Of a stretch of DNA of 64,000 bases, positions 1-8,106 are shown piece by piece. The DNA is from Ga0077555 sp046154645 (GTDB lineage Bacteria > Pseudomonadota > Alphaproteobacteria > Rhizobiales > Hyphomicrobiaceae), in assembly GCA_046154645.1 (NCBI GenBank), contig JBJXDZ010000047.1:20452-84451 (forward strand), written 5' to 3'. Made by a program: the position numbers and the translations under genes. The first letter of the stretch is position 1. The number at the start of each line of letters is the position of its first letter. Under the pieces are notes generated by a model. That model was not told the DNA's origin and searched no databases. It saw only the letters and a program-made list of their open reading frames with translations.

Positions 1-70
1 AAGACAAGCGGAGCGGTGGCAAGCGTGATGAAGAGGCGGGCTGACGGGGGCCGATCTCACGTGACGTGTC
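1..70. other. Window edge
   Basis: No gene is supported here. It could be the end of a plus-strand gene, since a frame ends with a stop at 41-43, or spacer behind the DUF1993 gene. Confidence 0.3.
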
Positions 71-583
71 TCAGAACTTACCGACGTAGTCGCCTTTGCC
101 GACCTCGACGCCATTGTGGCGCAGGATGTTGTAGGCCGTGGTGATGTGGAAATAAAAGTGCGGATAGGCGTGCGTCATCAAGTATTGATGACCCTTCAGG
201 GTTTTCGGCTGGCCACCGATGGTCAGCGCGATGTCCTTCATCTCGGAACCGTCGATCTGCGCCGGCTTGAATGAACCGACATAGTCGATCGACTTCTGCA
301 GGCGCGCACGCAGTTCGGGAAGCGTCTTCTCGTTGTCCTCCCACTTCGGCGCATCCTTGTCGACGCCGGCGAGGCGCGCCGCCGCCATCTTCGCCATATC
401 GGACGCGATCTGCACCTGCCGCTTCAGCGGGAACATATCGGGAGCCAGGCGATCGTTGGCCAGCACTTCGGGATCGATCTTTTTCGCCGCGCAGTGCGCT
501 TCGGCCTTCTCGATGATGCCAATCAGGTTCTTCATCAGGCGCTGCATGACAGGAACAGACGTCTGGTACATGGACACGGACAT
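71..583 (-). CDS. DUF1993 family protein
   Basis: A 170-residue soluble protein, mostly helical, that I assign to the DUF1993 family from its overall pattern: an N-terminal MSVSMYQTSVPVMQRLM stretch, a middle FPLKRQVQIASDMAK segment and a conserved C-terminal PHFYFHITTAYNILR block with two histidines and a tyrosine. The biochemical role of the family is not established. I chose the ATG at 583 rather than the longer frame to 670, because the extra 29 residues are arginine- and proline-rich and look non-coding, and the family motif begins at once after this start. It is divergent from the flavin monooxygenase at 786; the 202 bases between them should hold both promoters. Confidence 0.8.
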   Translation of the reverse strand: MSVSMYQTSVPVMQRLMKNLIGIIEKAEAHCAAKKIDPEVLANDRLAPDMFPLKRQVQIASDMAKMAAARLAGVDKDAPKWEDNEKTLPELRARLQKSIDYVGSFKPAQIDGSEMKDIALTIGGQPKTLKGHQYLMTHAYPHFYFHITTAYNILRHNGVEVGKGDYVGKF

Positions 584-785
584 GGGGTGGCCTCGCAATT
601 GTGAATACGGCCCGCGAGCAGCGGGTCGGCCGGCATATAAGCGGCTTTGGGCCCATGGCGCAAACCCCACTGCCGGAGAGCAAGCCTCGACACCGCAAGG
701 CCTGCCTATTCAAGGTTGCTGGCAAGCGGCGTTCTGCTGGATACTTGGAGTACCGCGAGACTGCCCCCAACGATCCGGACGTGCC

Positions 786-2111
786 ATGACCAAGCTGATG
801 CATCTCAACCTGTTCATTCAAAGTCGCGGCCATCACGAGGCATCCTGGCGGCATCCAGGCGCGTCAAAACTGCCGCTGACCGACATCGACTACACCGTGC
901 AGATGGCGCGCAAGGCCGAGGCGGGACTCTTCGACTCGATCTTTCTCGCCGACGTGCTGGGCCTGTGGAACGACGTCCGCGCCACCCCCTTCAACTGGCT
1001 CGAGCCCATCACCACGCTCGCCGCCGTGGCCATGGCGACGCAACGCATCGGCCTCATCGCCACTACCTCGACGACCTATACGGAGCCCTACAACCTGGCC
1101 CGCCAGTTCGCCTCGCTGGATCACATCAGTCGTGGCCGGGTGGGGTGGAACATTGTCACCACGTGGTCGCATCAAGCCGGCGCCAACTATGGCGGCCTGC
1201 AGGTCAGCCATGCCGACCGCTACGAGCGCGCCGAGGAATACATGGCCGTGGTCAATGGCCTCTGGGACAGCTGGTCCGATGATGCCGTCATCGACGACCA
1301 CGCCGGCGGCCTCTATGCCGAGCCGAGCCGCGTGCGCGCCATCGACCACAAGGGCCCCCATTACGAGGTCAAGGGCCCGCTCAATCTGCCACGCTCGCCG
1401 CAGGGACGGCCCGTGTTCGTGCAGGCGGGATCATCCGACACAGGCAAGCGCTTCGCCGCGCGCCACGCCGAGGCTGTCTTCACGGCCCATATGGAGCAGT
1501 CGACGGCCAAGGCCTTCTACACCGATCTCAAGGAGCTGGTCGCCGAAGAGGGCCGCGATCCCGCCGGCGTGCTCATCCTGCCGGGCTTCAGTCCCATCAT
1601 CGCCTCGACCGAGGCGGAGGCCGGGCGCTACGCCGACGAGCTCAACGCCATGGCCGACGTCGAAATTGGCCGCTCGCGCATGTCCGGCCGTTTCGGTGGC
1701 TTCGATTTCTCCAAGATCCCCTTGGACAAAGTACTGAGCCCCGACGATTTCCCACCGCCCGATACGGTCGAAGCCTCGCGCAGCCGCACCGAGGTGATCG
1801 TCAATTTCGTGCGCAATGAGCGGCCGACCCTGCGCCAGCTGCTGGCCAAGCTTGCCGGTGCGCGCGGCCACTTCATGTATACGGGAACGCCGGAGGGCTG
1901 CGCCGACCTGATGCAGGAATGGATCAGCAACGGTGTCTCGGACGGCTTCAACCTGATGCCTCCGGTGCTGCCCGAGATGCTCGATGTGTTCATCGCCGAG
2001 GTGGTGCCGATCCTGCAGAAGCGGGGCCTGTTTCGCAAGGCCTATGCGGCCGAAACCCTGCGCGGCCACTTCGGCCTCACGCGGCCCGCCGTTCGTTTCG
2101 GCGCGACGTGA
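786..2111 (+). CDS. NtaA/SnaA/DszA-type FMN-dependent monooxygenase (luciferase-like)
   Basis: A 441-residue member of the bacterial luciferase-like TIM-barrel superfamily, of the group that uses reduced FMN from a separate reductase (nitrilotriacetate, dibenzothiophene sulfone and pristinamycin IIA monooxygenases). Seen in the sequence: GHHEASWRHP at residues 15-24, the early ARKAEAGLFDSIFLAD segment, and SRGRVGWNIVTTW at 115-127, which is typical of this subgroup. Length fits the family norm of about 440. The frame is open upstream to 333, but the ATG at 786 begins directly with the family's first strand. No flavin reductase gene is adjacent, so FMNH2 must come from elsewhere. The substrate cannot be read from sequence; sulfonated or chelating organic compounds are usual for the family. 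Confidence 0.88.
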   Translation: MTKLMHLNLFIQSRGHHEASWRHPGASKLPLTDIDYTVQMARKAEAGLFDSIFLADVLGLWNDVRATPFNWLEPITTLAAVAMATQRIGLIATTSTTYTEPYNLARQFASLDHISRGRVGWNIVTTWSHQAGANYGGLQVSHADRYERAEEYMAVVNGLWDSWSDDAVIDDHAGGLYAEPSRVRAIDHKGPHYEVKGPLNLPRSPQGRPVFVQAGSSDTGKRFAARHAEAVFTAHMEQSTAKAFYTDLKELVAEEGRDPAGVLILPGFSPIIASTEAEAGRYADELNAMADVEIGRSRMSGRFGGFDFSKIPLDKVLSPDDFPPPDTVEASRSRTEVIVNFVRNERPTLRQLLAKLAGARGHFMYTGTPEGCADLMQEWISNGVSDGFNLMPPVLPEMLDVFIAEVVPILQKRGLFRKAYAAETLRGHFGLTRPAVRFGAT

Positions 2112-2139
2112 GCGGGCTTGGCAAGGCTCTTAGCAAGGC

Positions 2140-3420
2140 TCACCCCTTGGCTTTGGCTGCGGCTCCCGTCGCGCGATCGCCGGCCAATTCCTGCGGCCGG
2201 ATCCAGGTGAAGACGCCCAATGCCAGCACCATGAGCGCAGCCACACTCGCGAACGCCGCCGTCCACCCGGCCGGTGACATGCCGCCGGAGAGATCGAGCG
2301 CCCAGCCGACAATGAGCGGGCCGACGAACCCGCCCGCATAGCCAAGCATGGAATGCACGGCCAACGTGGCACCGCGGCGCGAGGGCTCAGCCGTGCCAGC
2401 CGCGCCGGCCGTCAGCGACGAACTGTCGAGCCACACGATGATGCTGTACACAAGCAGCAGCCCCACCGCGAGCGGATACGAATACGAGCCCGCATATCCG
2501 AGCACCGCCGCCAAACCGATCGAGGCCAACATGGCCAGCGAAATCAAACGGCGGCGGCCATAGCGGATCGCCGCCTCGTTGCCGGCGACACTCGCCAACG
2601 TGCCGACCAGCCCGAGCGTCGTTGCCACCACCGCCGGCGACACTGCCGATCCGAGATAGCCCGTCCGCGCCGCCACATAGCCGAGGAAGGCCACGGCCCA
2701 GCCGCGCAACGCGCTCATCTCCAAGGTGTGAACGCAGTAGGCCGTGGCATAGGCCATCGCCGAGCGATTGCGGAACACGGGGCGGAAGTCGAAGGTGCCT
2801 TGCCCGTCGTCGGCGGGCTTTGCCGCCTTCTTCGCCTGTGCCGGCACCAGCAGCGCCACCAGCAGCCAGGCTACCGCGGCACTGATCCCCGCCGCATAGA
2901 ACGCCGTCTGCCAGCCGCCGGAGCGCGCCAGCAGATCACCTGTCGCAAACGACAGCGCGCCTGAAATGCCGATCGAGGCGGCGTGCCCCGTCACCGCCCG
3001 CGACATGAGTTTGGCATCGACCCGGTCGGCCAACAGTTTGAGGCCGGTCATGTAGGTGCCAGCCCAGCCGAGCCCCGTCAGGCTGCGAAACACCAAGGCC
3101 GACCAGAAGCCCTCGGCGTAGAGCGCGAACAGGAGGTGGCCCACGACCGTGGCGCCGACGCCGAACAGGTAGATGCGCTTTGGATCGATACGGTCGGTCA
3201 GTGTCACCAGGACGGGCACCGACACCATGTAAGCACCATAGAATGCCGCCGTTATCCACCCCGCCTGGCTGTTCGACAGGCTCCAACGAGGGATCATCTC
3301 CGGCAACAGCGCCGGCCAGAAGAAGGCACCGATCTGCACCAGAACCTGCGCCGCGCACACAAAAGCGACCAGCCGCGCCGGCGTGATCAATTTGGCCGAC
3401 TGCGTGCCCGGTTCTGACAT
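2140..3420 (-). CDS. Major facilitator superfamily transporter
   Basis: A 426-residue integral membrane protein with about twelve hydrophobic segments in two halves and a charged central loop near residues 195-215 (AQAKKAAKPADDGQG). An MFS-type loop motif is visible between helices 2 and 3 (TLTDRIDPKRIY). The C-terminal end is alanine/lysine-rich. It converges on the monooxygenase gene with a 28-base gap, and the unknown gene at 3431-3853 lies 10 bases upstream on the same strand, so these two are probably co-transcribed. The substrate is not inferable; small organic anions or drugs are common for single-gene carriers of this kind. Confidence 0.85.
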   Translation of the reverse strand: MSEPGTQSAKLITPARLVAFVCAAQVLVQIGAFFWPALLPEMIPRWSLSNSQAGWITAAFYGAYMVSVPVLVTLTDRIDPKRIYLFGVGATVVGHLLFALYAEGFWSALVFRSLTGLGWAGTYMTGLKLLADRVDAKLMSRAVTGHAASIGISGALSFATGDLLARSGGWQTAFYAAGISAAVAWLLVALLVPAQAKKAAKPADDGQGTFDFRPVFRNRSAMAYATAYCVHTLEMSALRGWAVAFLGYVAARTGYLGSAVSPAVVATTLGLVGTLASVAGNEAAIRYGRRRLISLAMLASIGLAAVLGYAGSYSYPLAVGLLLVYSIIVWLDSSSLTAGAAGTAEPSRRGATLAVHSMLGYAGGFVGPLIVGWALDLSGGMSPAGWTAAFASVAALMVLALGVFTWIRPQELAGDRATGAAAKAKG

Positions 3421-3430
3421 CCTGCCTCCA

Positions 3431-3853
3431 TCAGCGCCGGTAAGGGTAGCAGCGGGCCGGATCGAGCGTCATCTTGAAGTGCGCGCCCAGCAGTTTGATG
3501 GCATCGCCATAGGCCGGATAGGGATCGCCATTGGCCTCGCCCACCACGATCGGCCGGAAGGTCTTGTCTTCCTTGGCCCCCGGCGGCAGCATGGCCGTCA
3601 CCAGCGGCTGCCCGTCGCGATTGCGCAGCGTGATGAACAGCGGCATGGCGCGCTGGATGTGCGCCTTGAGCCCGATATTCCGCTCGATGTAGAGGCCTGA
3701 CGGCGGCGGCACATAGCTTTTCGCAGCCAGTTCCCGTGCCTGCCGGAAATACTTGTCGACGGCATGCTTCATGGCCGTGGCCTCGACCTGCGCCTCGCCC
3801 TCGGTTTCCAGGCGAAACCAGGTGTTGGGCGGCGCGTCGCATACGAACTGCAT
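3431..3853 (-). CDS. Conserved hypothetical protein, 140 residues
   Basis: I do not recognise the family. The product is soluble, with no signal peptide or membrane segment. It starts MQFVCDAPPNTWFRL, continues through a helical AVDKYFRQARELAAKSY stretch and ends in a tyrosine/arginine-rich tail (CYPYRR). The composition is ordinary for this genome and the reading frame is intact. Its stop lies 10 bases before the MFS transporter start, which suggests a two-gene transcript. It may be an accessory protein of the same pathway, but nothing in the sequence gives a function. Confidence 0.7.
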   Translation of the reverse strand: MQFVCDAPPNTWFRLETEGEAQVEATAMKHAVDKYFRQARELAAKSYVPPPSGLYIERNIGLKAHIQRAMPLFITLRNRDGQPLVTAMLPPGAKEDKTFRPIVVGEANGDPYPAYGDAIKLLGAHFKMTLDPARCYPYRR

Positions 3854-4100
3854 CGTCGACTCCCGAAGGAACGCTACGAGGCGGAAAGCTTACGGCTCCT
3901 CATCGGACAGTTCAACCCACTGCCGAAGCGCAGCATACTATTCCGGCAACGCTGTGATCCTGTGGCACAGTCGACGGCCGCGCCAGTCGGACGGGTGTTG
4001 TGGCGGCAGTTGCGTTGGCACCCACCCACCATTGCCCTCGTGCCCCGCGCCAACCTCCTGTAGGTTGACCACCCGACCACCGATCGAGGCCACCGCCTTC

Positions 4101-5396
4101 ATGTCCCGTGACCAGTATCCCCGCTTCGACACATTGGCGCTTCACGCCGGCCAACAGCCCGACGCCGCGACCGGCGCGCGGGCCGTGCCGATCTACCAGA
4201 CCACCTCGTTCGTCTTCGACGACACTGAGCACGCCGCAGCGCTGTTCAACCTGGAACGCGCCGGCCACATCTACTCGCGCATCTCGAACCCAACCGTCGC
4301 CGTGTTCGAAGAGCGCATGGCGGCGCTCGAAGGCGGCGTCGGTGCCGTTGCGACCGCCAGTGGCCAGGCAGCCCTGCATCTCGCCATCGCCACCTTGATG
4401 GGGGCCGGCGCGCACATCGTCGCCTCGACCCGCATCTACGGCGGCTCGCACAACATGTTCATGCACACGCTGCCGCGTTTCGGCATCACGACGACGCTGG
4501 TCGATCCGCGCAATCCCGCCGAATTCGCCAAGGCCATCCGGCCCGAGACGCGCCTCGTCTACGCCGAGACACTCGGTAATCCCGGCCTCGAGGTGCTCGA
4601 CATCAAGGCCACGGCCGATGTTGCCCACGCGCACGGGCTGCCGCTGATGATCGACTCTACTTTTTCCACGCCCTATCTCAACCGGCCGTTCGAGTGGGGC
4701 GCCGACATCGTCATGCACTCCGCCACCAAATTCATCGGCGGTCATGGCGTGGCCATTGGCGGCGTCGTTGTCGATGGTGGCCGTTTCGATTGGAGCGCCT
4801 CAAAAAAGTTTCCGACACTTACCGAGCCCTACGCCGGCTATCATGGCCTGACCTTCGCCGAGGAGTTTGGTCCCTCCGCCTTCGTCATGCGCGCGCGCAC
4901 CGAGGGCCTCAGAGATTTCGGCGCCTGCATGAGCCCGCAAACGGCATTCTACCTGCTGCAAGGGCTCGAAACGCTGCACGTCCGTATGGGCCGCCACGTC
5001 GTCAACGCAGAGGCCGTTGCCAAGTTTCTCGCTGGTCACCCAGCCGTCGCCTGGGTCAAGTATCCAGGCCTCGAATCCCACGCCGACCATGCGCTGGCCA
5101 GAAAGCAGTTTCCCAAAGGTTCGGGCGCCATGCTGAGCTTCGGCATCAAGGGGGGACGCAAGGCCGGCCGCATCCTGATCGAGCGCCTGAAGGTGTTCTC
5201 GCACTTGGCGAACGTTGGCGATGCAAAGTCACTGGTCATCCATCCCGGCTCCACCACGCATCAGCAGATGAGCGCCGAGGAGTTGTCGCGCGCCGGCATC
5301 GGCGAGGAACTGGTCCGCCTGTCGATCGGTCTCGAGGATGTGAGCGACCTCACCGAAGATCTCGATCAGGCCCTCAAAGCCGCGCAGAAATCCTGA
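4101..5396 (+). CDS. metY: O-acetylhomoserine sulfhydrylase (Cys/Met metabolism PLP enzyme)
   Basis: A 431-residue fold-type I PLP enzyme of the Cys/Met metabolism family that makes homocysteine from O-acetylhomoserine and sulfide. Seen: TLALHAGQQPD at 11-21, PIYQTTSFVFDD at 30-41, YSRISNPTVAVFEERMAALE at 58-77, and the cofactor lysine K210 in SATKFIGGHG. The length and the LALHAG start fit the MetY subgroup rather than the shorter MetB/MetC enzymes. The ATG at 4101 is preferred over the longer open frame from 3753 because the protein homology begins there. The hydrolase gene follows after 20 bases and the selenoprotein after that. No SAM-II riboswitch is recognisable in the 247 bases upstream. 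Confidence 0.9.
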   Translation: MSRDQYPRFDTLALHAGQQPDAATGARAVPIYQTTSFVFDDTEHAAALFNLERAGHIYSRISNPTVAVFEERMAALEGGVGAVATASGQAALHLAIATLMGAGAHIVASTRIYGGSHNMFMHTLPRFGITTTLVDPRNPAEFAKAIRPETRLVYAETLGNPGLEVLDIKATADVAHAHGLPLMIDSTFSTPYLNRPFEWGADIVMHSATKFIGGHGVAIGGVVVDGGRFDWSASKKFPTLTEPYAGYHGLTFAEEFGPSAFVMRARTEGLRDFGACMSPQTAFYLLQGLETLHVRMGRHVVNAEAVAKFLAGHPAVAWVKYPGLESHADHALARKQFPKGSGAMLSFGIKGGRKAGRILIERLKVFSHLANVGDAKSLVIHPGSTTHQQMSAEELSRAGIGEELVRLSIGLEDVSDLTEDLDQALKAAQKS

Positions 5397-5416
5397 TCAG
5401 CGAGCAGCAATCAAAG

Positions 5417-6214
5417 ATGAAACTTTCAGTCCTCGGCCACGACGTCTATGCCGCGACTGGCGGCCAGACCTTCGACGCCTCCAAGCCCACGATCGTCTTC
5501 ATTCATGGCGCCGGCCTCGATCACACCTGCTGGGGACTGCAGAGCCGCTGGTTCGCCTGGCATGGCTGGTCGGTGCTGGCGATCGATCTGCCGAGCCATG
5601 GCCGCTCGGGTGGTGCGCCACTCGCGTCGATCCCGGCCATGTGTGATTGGGTGCTGGCGCTGCTCAAGGCCGCAGGCGTTGCGAAGGCCGCTCTCGCCGG
5701 CCATTCCATGGGCGCGGTGATCGCTTTGGAAACGGCGGCCAAAGCGCCGGAGTGCGTGACGCATCTGGCCCTGCTCGGCATCGCCGCCGCCATGCCCGTA
5801 CATCCCAACCTGCTCGCCGCTGCCCGCGAGACGCCGGCCAAAGCCTACGACATGATGACCGGCTGGTGCTTCGCCAATGCCGCCAAGATCGGTGGCAACA
5901 CGGCGCCGGGGCTGTCGATGACCGGCGGCGCGCGGGCCCTCTTCGACCGCAACGCACCGGGCGTGCTGGCCGCCGATCTCGCCGCCTGCAGCGCCTGGAC
6001 TTCCGGCCTCGATAGCGCGCGCAAAATCACGCTGCCGACGCTGCTCGTGCTCGGCGCGCAGGATGTCATGACGCCTGCCAGGAAGGGCCAGGAACTGGCG
6101 GCCGCCATCGACGGCGCCAAGGCAGTGGTGCTGCCCGCCTCAGGCCATATGATGATGCAGGAGGCCCCCGACGCCACGCTCGACGCGCTCATCACTCATC
6201 TCGGTCACCGCTGA
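5417..6214 (+). CDS. Alpha/beta hydrolase
   Basis: A 265-residue serine hydrolase of the alpha/beta fold. The oxyanion-side HGAG motif is at 30-33, the nucleophile elbow G-H-S-M-G at 95-99 gives Ser97, and the likely remaining triad members are Asp216 (VLGAQDVMTP) and His244 (ASGHMMMQ). There is no signal peptide, so the protein should be cytoplasmic. The gene starts 20 bases after metY and ends 14 bases before the PrdB-like selenoprotein, which makes a three-gene operon likely. The substrate is unknown; small esters, thioesters or lactones are typical. Its place between a sulfur-handling PLP enzyme and a selenoprotein is the only hint to its role. Confidence 0.88.
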   Translation: MKLSVLGHDVYAATGGQTFDASKPTIVFIHGAGLDHTCWGLQSRWFAWHGWSVLAIDLPSHGRSGGAPLASIPAMCDWVLALLKAAGVAKAALAGHSMGAVIALETAAKAPECVTHLALLGIAAAMPVHPNLLAAARETPAKAYDMMTGWCFANAAKIGGNTAPGLSMTGGARALFDRNAPGVLAADLAACSAWTSGLDSARKITLPTLLVLGAQDVMTPARKGQELAAAIDGAKAVVLPASGHMMMQEAPDATLDALITHLGHR

Positions 6215-6228
6215 CAGGAAACCGCCAC

Positions 6229-7485
6229 ATGGCTCGCCTCGAAGACTTCGACGACATCAATCGTGCGCACCTCGAGCACATGGAGATGCCGCGGTTTGCC
6301 ACGACACCGTGGACCAAGACCAAGCCGCCGTCACAACTGCGCGTGGCCCTGATCTCGACGGCTGGCCTGCAGCGGCGCGGCGACCGACCCTTCGGTCGCG
6401 GCTCTGGTGACTACCGGTTGCTGCCGGGCGATCTGGCGGCCAGCGATCTGGTCATGAGCCACATCTCGACCAACTTCGACCGCACCGGCTTTCAAGAAGA
6501 CCACAACGTCGTCTATCCGATCGATCGCTTGCGCGAGTTGGCGGACGCCGGCGTCATCGGCTCGGTCGCCGCCATGCATTACGCCTTCATGGGCGCCACA
6601 CCACCCGCCGCCATCGAGAAGTCAGCGCGGCAGCTGGCTGCCCTGCTGCGCAAGGATCAGGTTGACGCCGTGCTCCTCGTGCCGGTTTGACCCGCCTGCA
6701 CGCGTGCCGTCGGCGCGCTCGCCCACTATCTCGAAAGCGAAGGCCTGGCCACCGCGGGGATCAGTCTCATTCGCCTGCACAGCGAGAAGATCCGCCCGCC
6801 GCGCGCGTTGTGGGTACCTTATGAGCTTGGCCGCCCGCTTGGCGCACCCAACGACAAGACCCGGCAAACCAGCGTCCTGCGGGCCTTGATTGCGCTGTTC
6901 GAGGCGCCGTCGGGTCCGGTGCTCGAAGATTTCCCCGACGATGGCAAGACGGCCGCTGCGCCAGAGGACCTCTCGGGGATGGCCTGTCCGATTACCTTCA
7001 AGCGAGGCGCCGACGACACGTCGCTCGCGGCCGAAGTGCGCGGTGAGATTGCGCAACTGCAGCCCTGGTACGACCTCGCCCGCGAACGGCGCGGCCGCAC
7101 CACCTTCGGCGCCGCCGGACTTGAGATCGAAGATCTGGTCGAACTGCTGATCGCCTGGGCCGACGGAACACCGCCCACGTCACCTGCAGCAAGCTTAGCA
7201 CCGGAGAACCAGCTCAAGCTGGCCGTCGAGGATCTGAAGGCCTTCTACCTGGAGGCCGCGAACGCGCAGCCGACACCCGGCGCATCACCGCTGAGCAGTG
7301 CCGAGCTTGGCGACTGGCTGTGGCGCGAGACGGCTGGGGGACGTTTGCTGGTGGCAGTGCACCGGGCCTGCATCGCCTCGGCGCATCCGGCCTGGCGTGT
7401 GGTCGGCGCCAACTTCATCGTGCCACGGTCGCAGTGGACCCGGCTCGGCATCGATGCCAGTGCTTGGCTCGACGAAAAGAAGTGA
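6229..7485 (+). CDS. PrdB-like selenoprotein (GrdB/PrdB reductase family) with in-frame UGA as selenocysteine
   Basis: One frame runs from the ATG at 6229 to the stop at 7485 and is crossed only by a UGA at 6688-6690 (residue 154 of 418). Before the UGA the protein matches the D-proline reductase PrdB / glycine reductase GrdB pattern: DYRLLPGD (61-68), LVMSHISTNFD (74-84), YPIDRLRELADAGVIGSVA (96-114) and FMG (120-122). Directly after it the frame reads P-A-C-T, giving U154-x-x-C157 where PrdB/GrdB have U-G-T-C. Downstream, GAPNDKTRQ also matches PrdB. A SECIS-like hairpin follows the UGA. About 165 extra residues at the C-terminus are absent from the PrdB I know. No prdA is near, so true proline reductase activity is doubtful; a stand-alone redox role is an inference. 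A truncated 153-residue product is the alternative. Confidence 0.87.
6688..6720 (+). promoter_or_regulatory. Selenocysteine UGA with bacterial SECIS-like hairpin
   Basis: The UGA at 6688-6690 is followed by a 7-bp stem, 6702-6708 pairing with 6712-6718 (one U-G pair), closed by the three-base loop GUC at 6709-6711. Eighteen bases separate the UGA from the loop, and the first loop base is G. As I recall them, the known rules for bacterial SECIS elements are a short apical loop roughly 16-37 bases after the UGA with a G among its first two bases, and this element fits. It would be the SelB binding site. The region is GC-rich, so a chance hairpin of this size is not negligible. Confidence 0.65.
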
Positions 7486-7527
7486 GGCGCTTCGCGGCGA
7501 CATGGAACCGCCGCGCCGTGACGGCGT

Positions 7528-7558
7528 CCGGAGCAGGCCCTGGACAGGCCCGCTCCGG
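7528..7558. terminator. Bidirectional terminator-like hairpin between convergent genes
   Basis: A 7-bp stem (CCGGAGC with GCTCCGG), one mismatch, then four more G-C pairs around a seven-base loop. It lies in the 79-base gap between the plus-strand selenoprotein stop and the minus-strand RidA stop. There is no clear T-run on either side, so it is not a textbook intrinsic terminator; position and stem strength are the argument. Confidence 0.4.
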
Positions 7559-7564
7559 TTCAGC

Positions 7565-7915
7565 TCAGGCCTTGACCGCCACGACGGCGATCTCGACCAG
7601 GATCAACGGATCGGCGAGCTTGGCCTCGATGCAGGCGCGGCCGGGCAGGTTCTGGCCACCCGTCCACTCGTTCCAGGCCACGTTCATCTTGTCGCGCAGG
7701 CGGATGTCGGGAACCCAGATGGTGGCGGAGATGACTTTCGACTTGTCGGTGCCGGCGAGTTTCAGCAGCCGATCGATTTCTTTGAGCACCTGCCGCGTCT
7801 GGTCGGTGACATCCGTCGCCGTATTGTCGGGCGTGATGCCGGCTGTGTAGACGAAGCCGTTGGCCTCGACACACTTGGAGAGAATACCTTTGGATTCGTG
7901 CCGCTTCAGCGTCAT
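7565..7915 (-). CDS. RidA family protein (YjgF/YER057c/UK114)
   Basis: A 116-residue member of the RidA family, trimeric proteins that hydrolyse reactive enamine/imine intermediates made by PLP enzymes. Seen: FVYTAGITPD (21-30), the central QVLKEIDRLLKLAG helix, and the C-terminal PGRACIEAKL segment with Arg93, the position of the family's carboxylate-binding arginine, followed by Glu108 in LVEIAVVAV. The ATG at 7915 was chosen because the frame above it is non-homologous. It converges with the selenoprotein gene, and a PLP enzyme (metY) is close by, which would suit an imine-clearing role, though deaminase activity cannot be assigned from sequence. Confidence 0.85.
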   Translation of the reverse strand: MTLKRHESKGILSKCVEANGFVYTAGITPDNTATDVTDQTRQVLKEIDRLLKLAGTDKSKVISATIWVPDIRLRDKMNVAWNEWTGGQNLPGRACIEAKLADPLILVEIAVVAVKA

Positions 7916-8106
7916 GGGGGGCCTCCTACACAATCGTTGCATGGCTGTGATAGCGGCCAAGTTCTAGCATGCTGGCGGCGCGACGCCAGGGGTTGCGGCT
8001 GTGCTCCGCGATGCCAGATGCTGGCGCCTCGGCTGGCGTGCTATCCAATGGCCACCCCATTGCCTCCCTGAACGGATAAGCCCCCACAACCAGGAAAGAC
8101 GCGTTC

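Noticed and set aside
3854..4100. SAM-II or similar riboswitch upstream of metY
   Set aside because: I looked for the conserved pseudoknot words of SAM-II and found only a short six-base-pair hairpin (4051-4067).
6229..6690. A truncated 153-residue PrdB-like gene or a pseudogene
   Set aside because: The same frame continues without a stop for another 264 codons with matching family sequence, U-x-x-C context and a SECIS-like hairpin; a frameshift or decay would not keep this.
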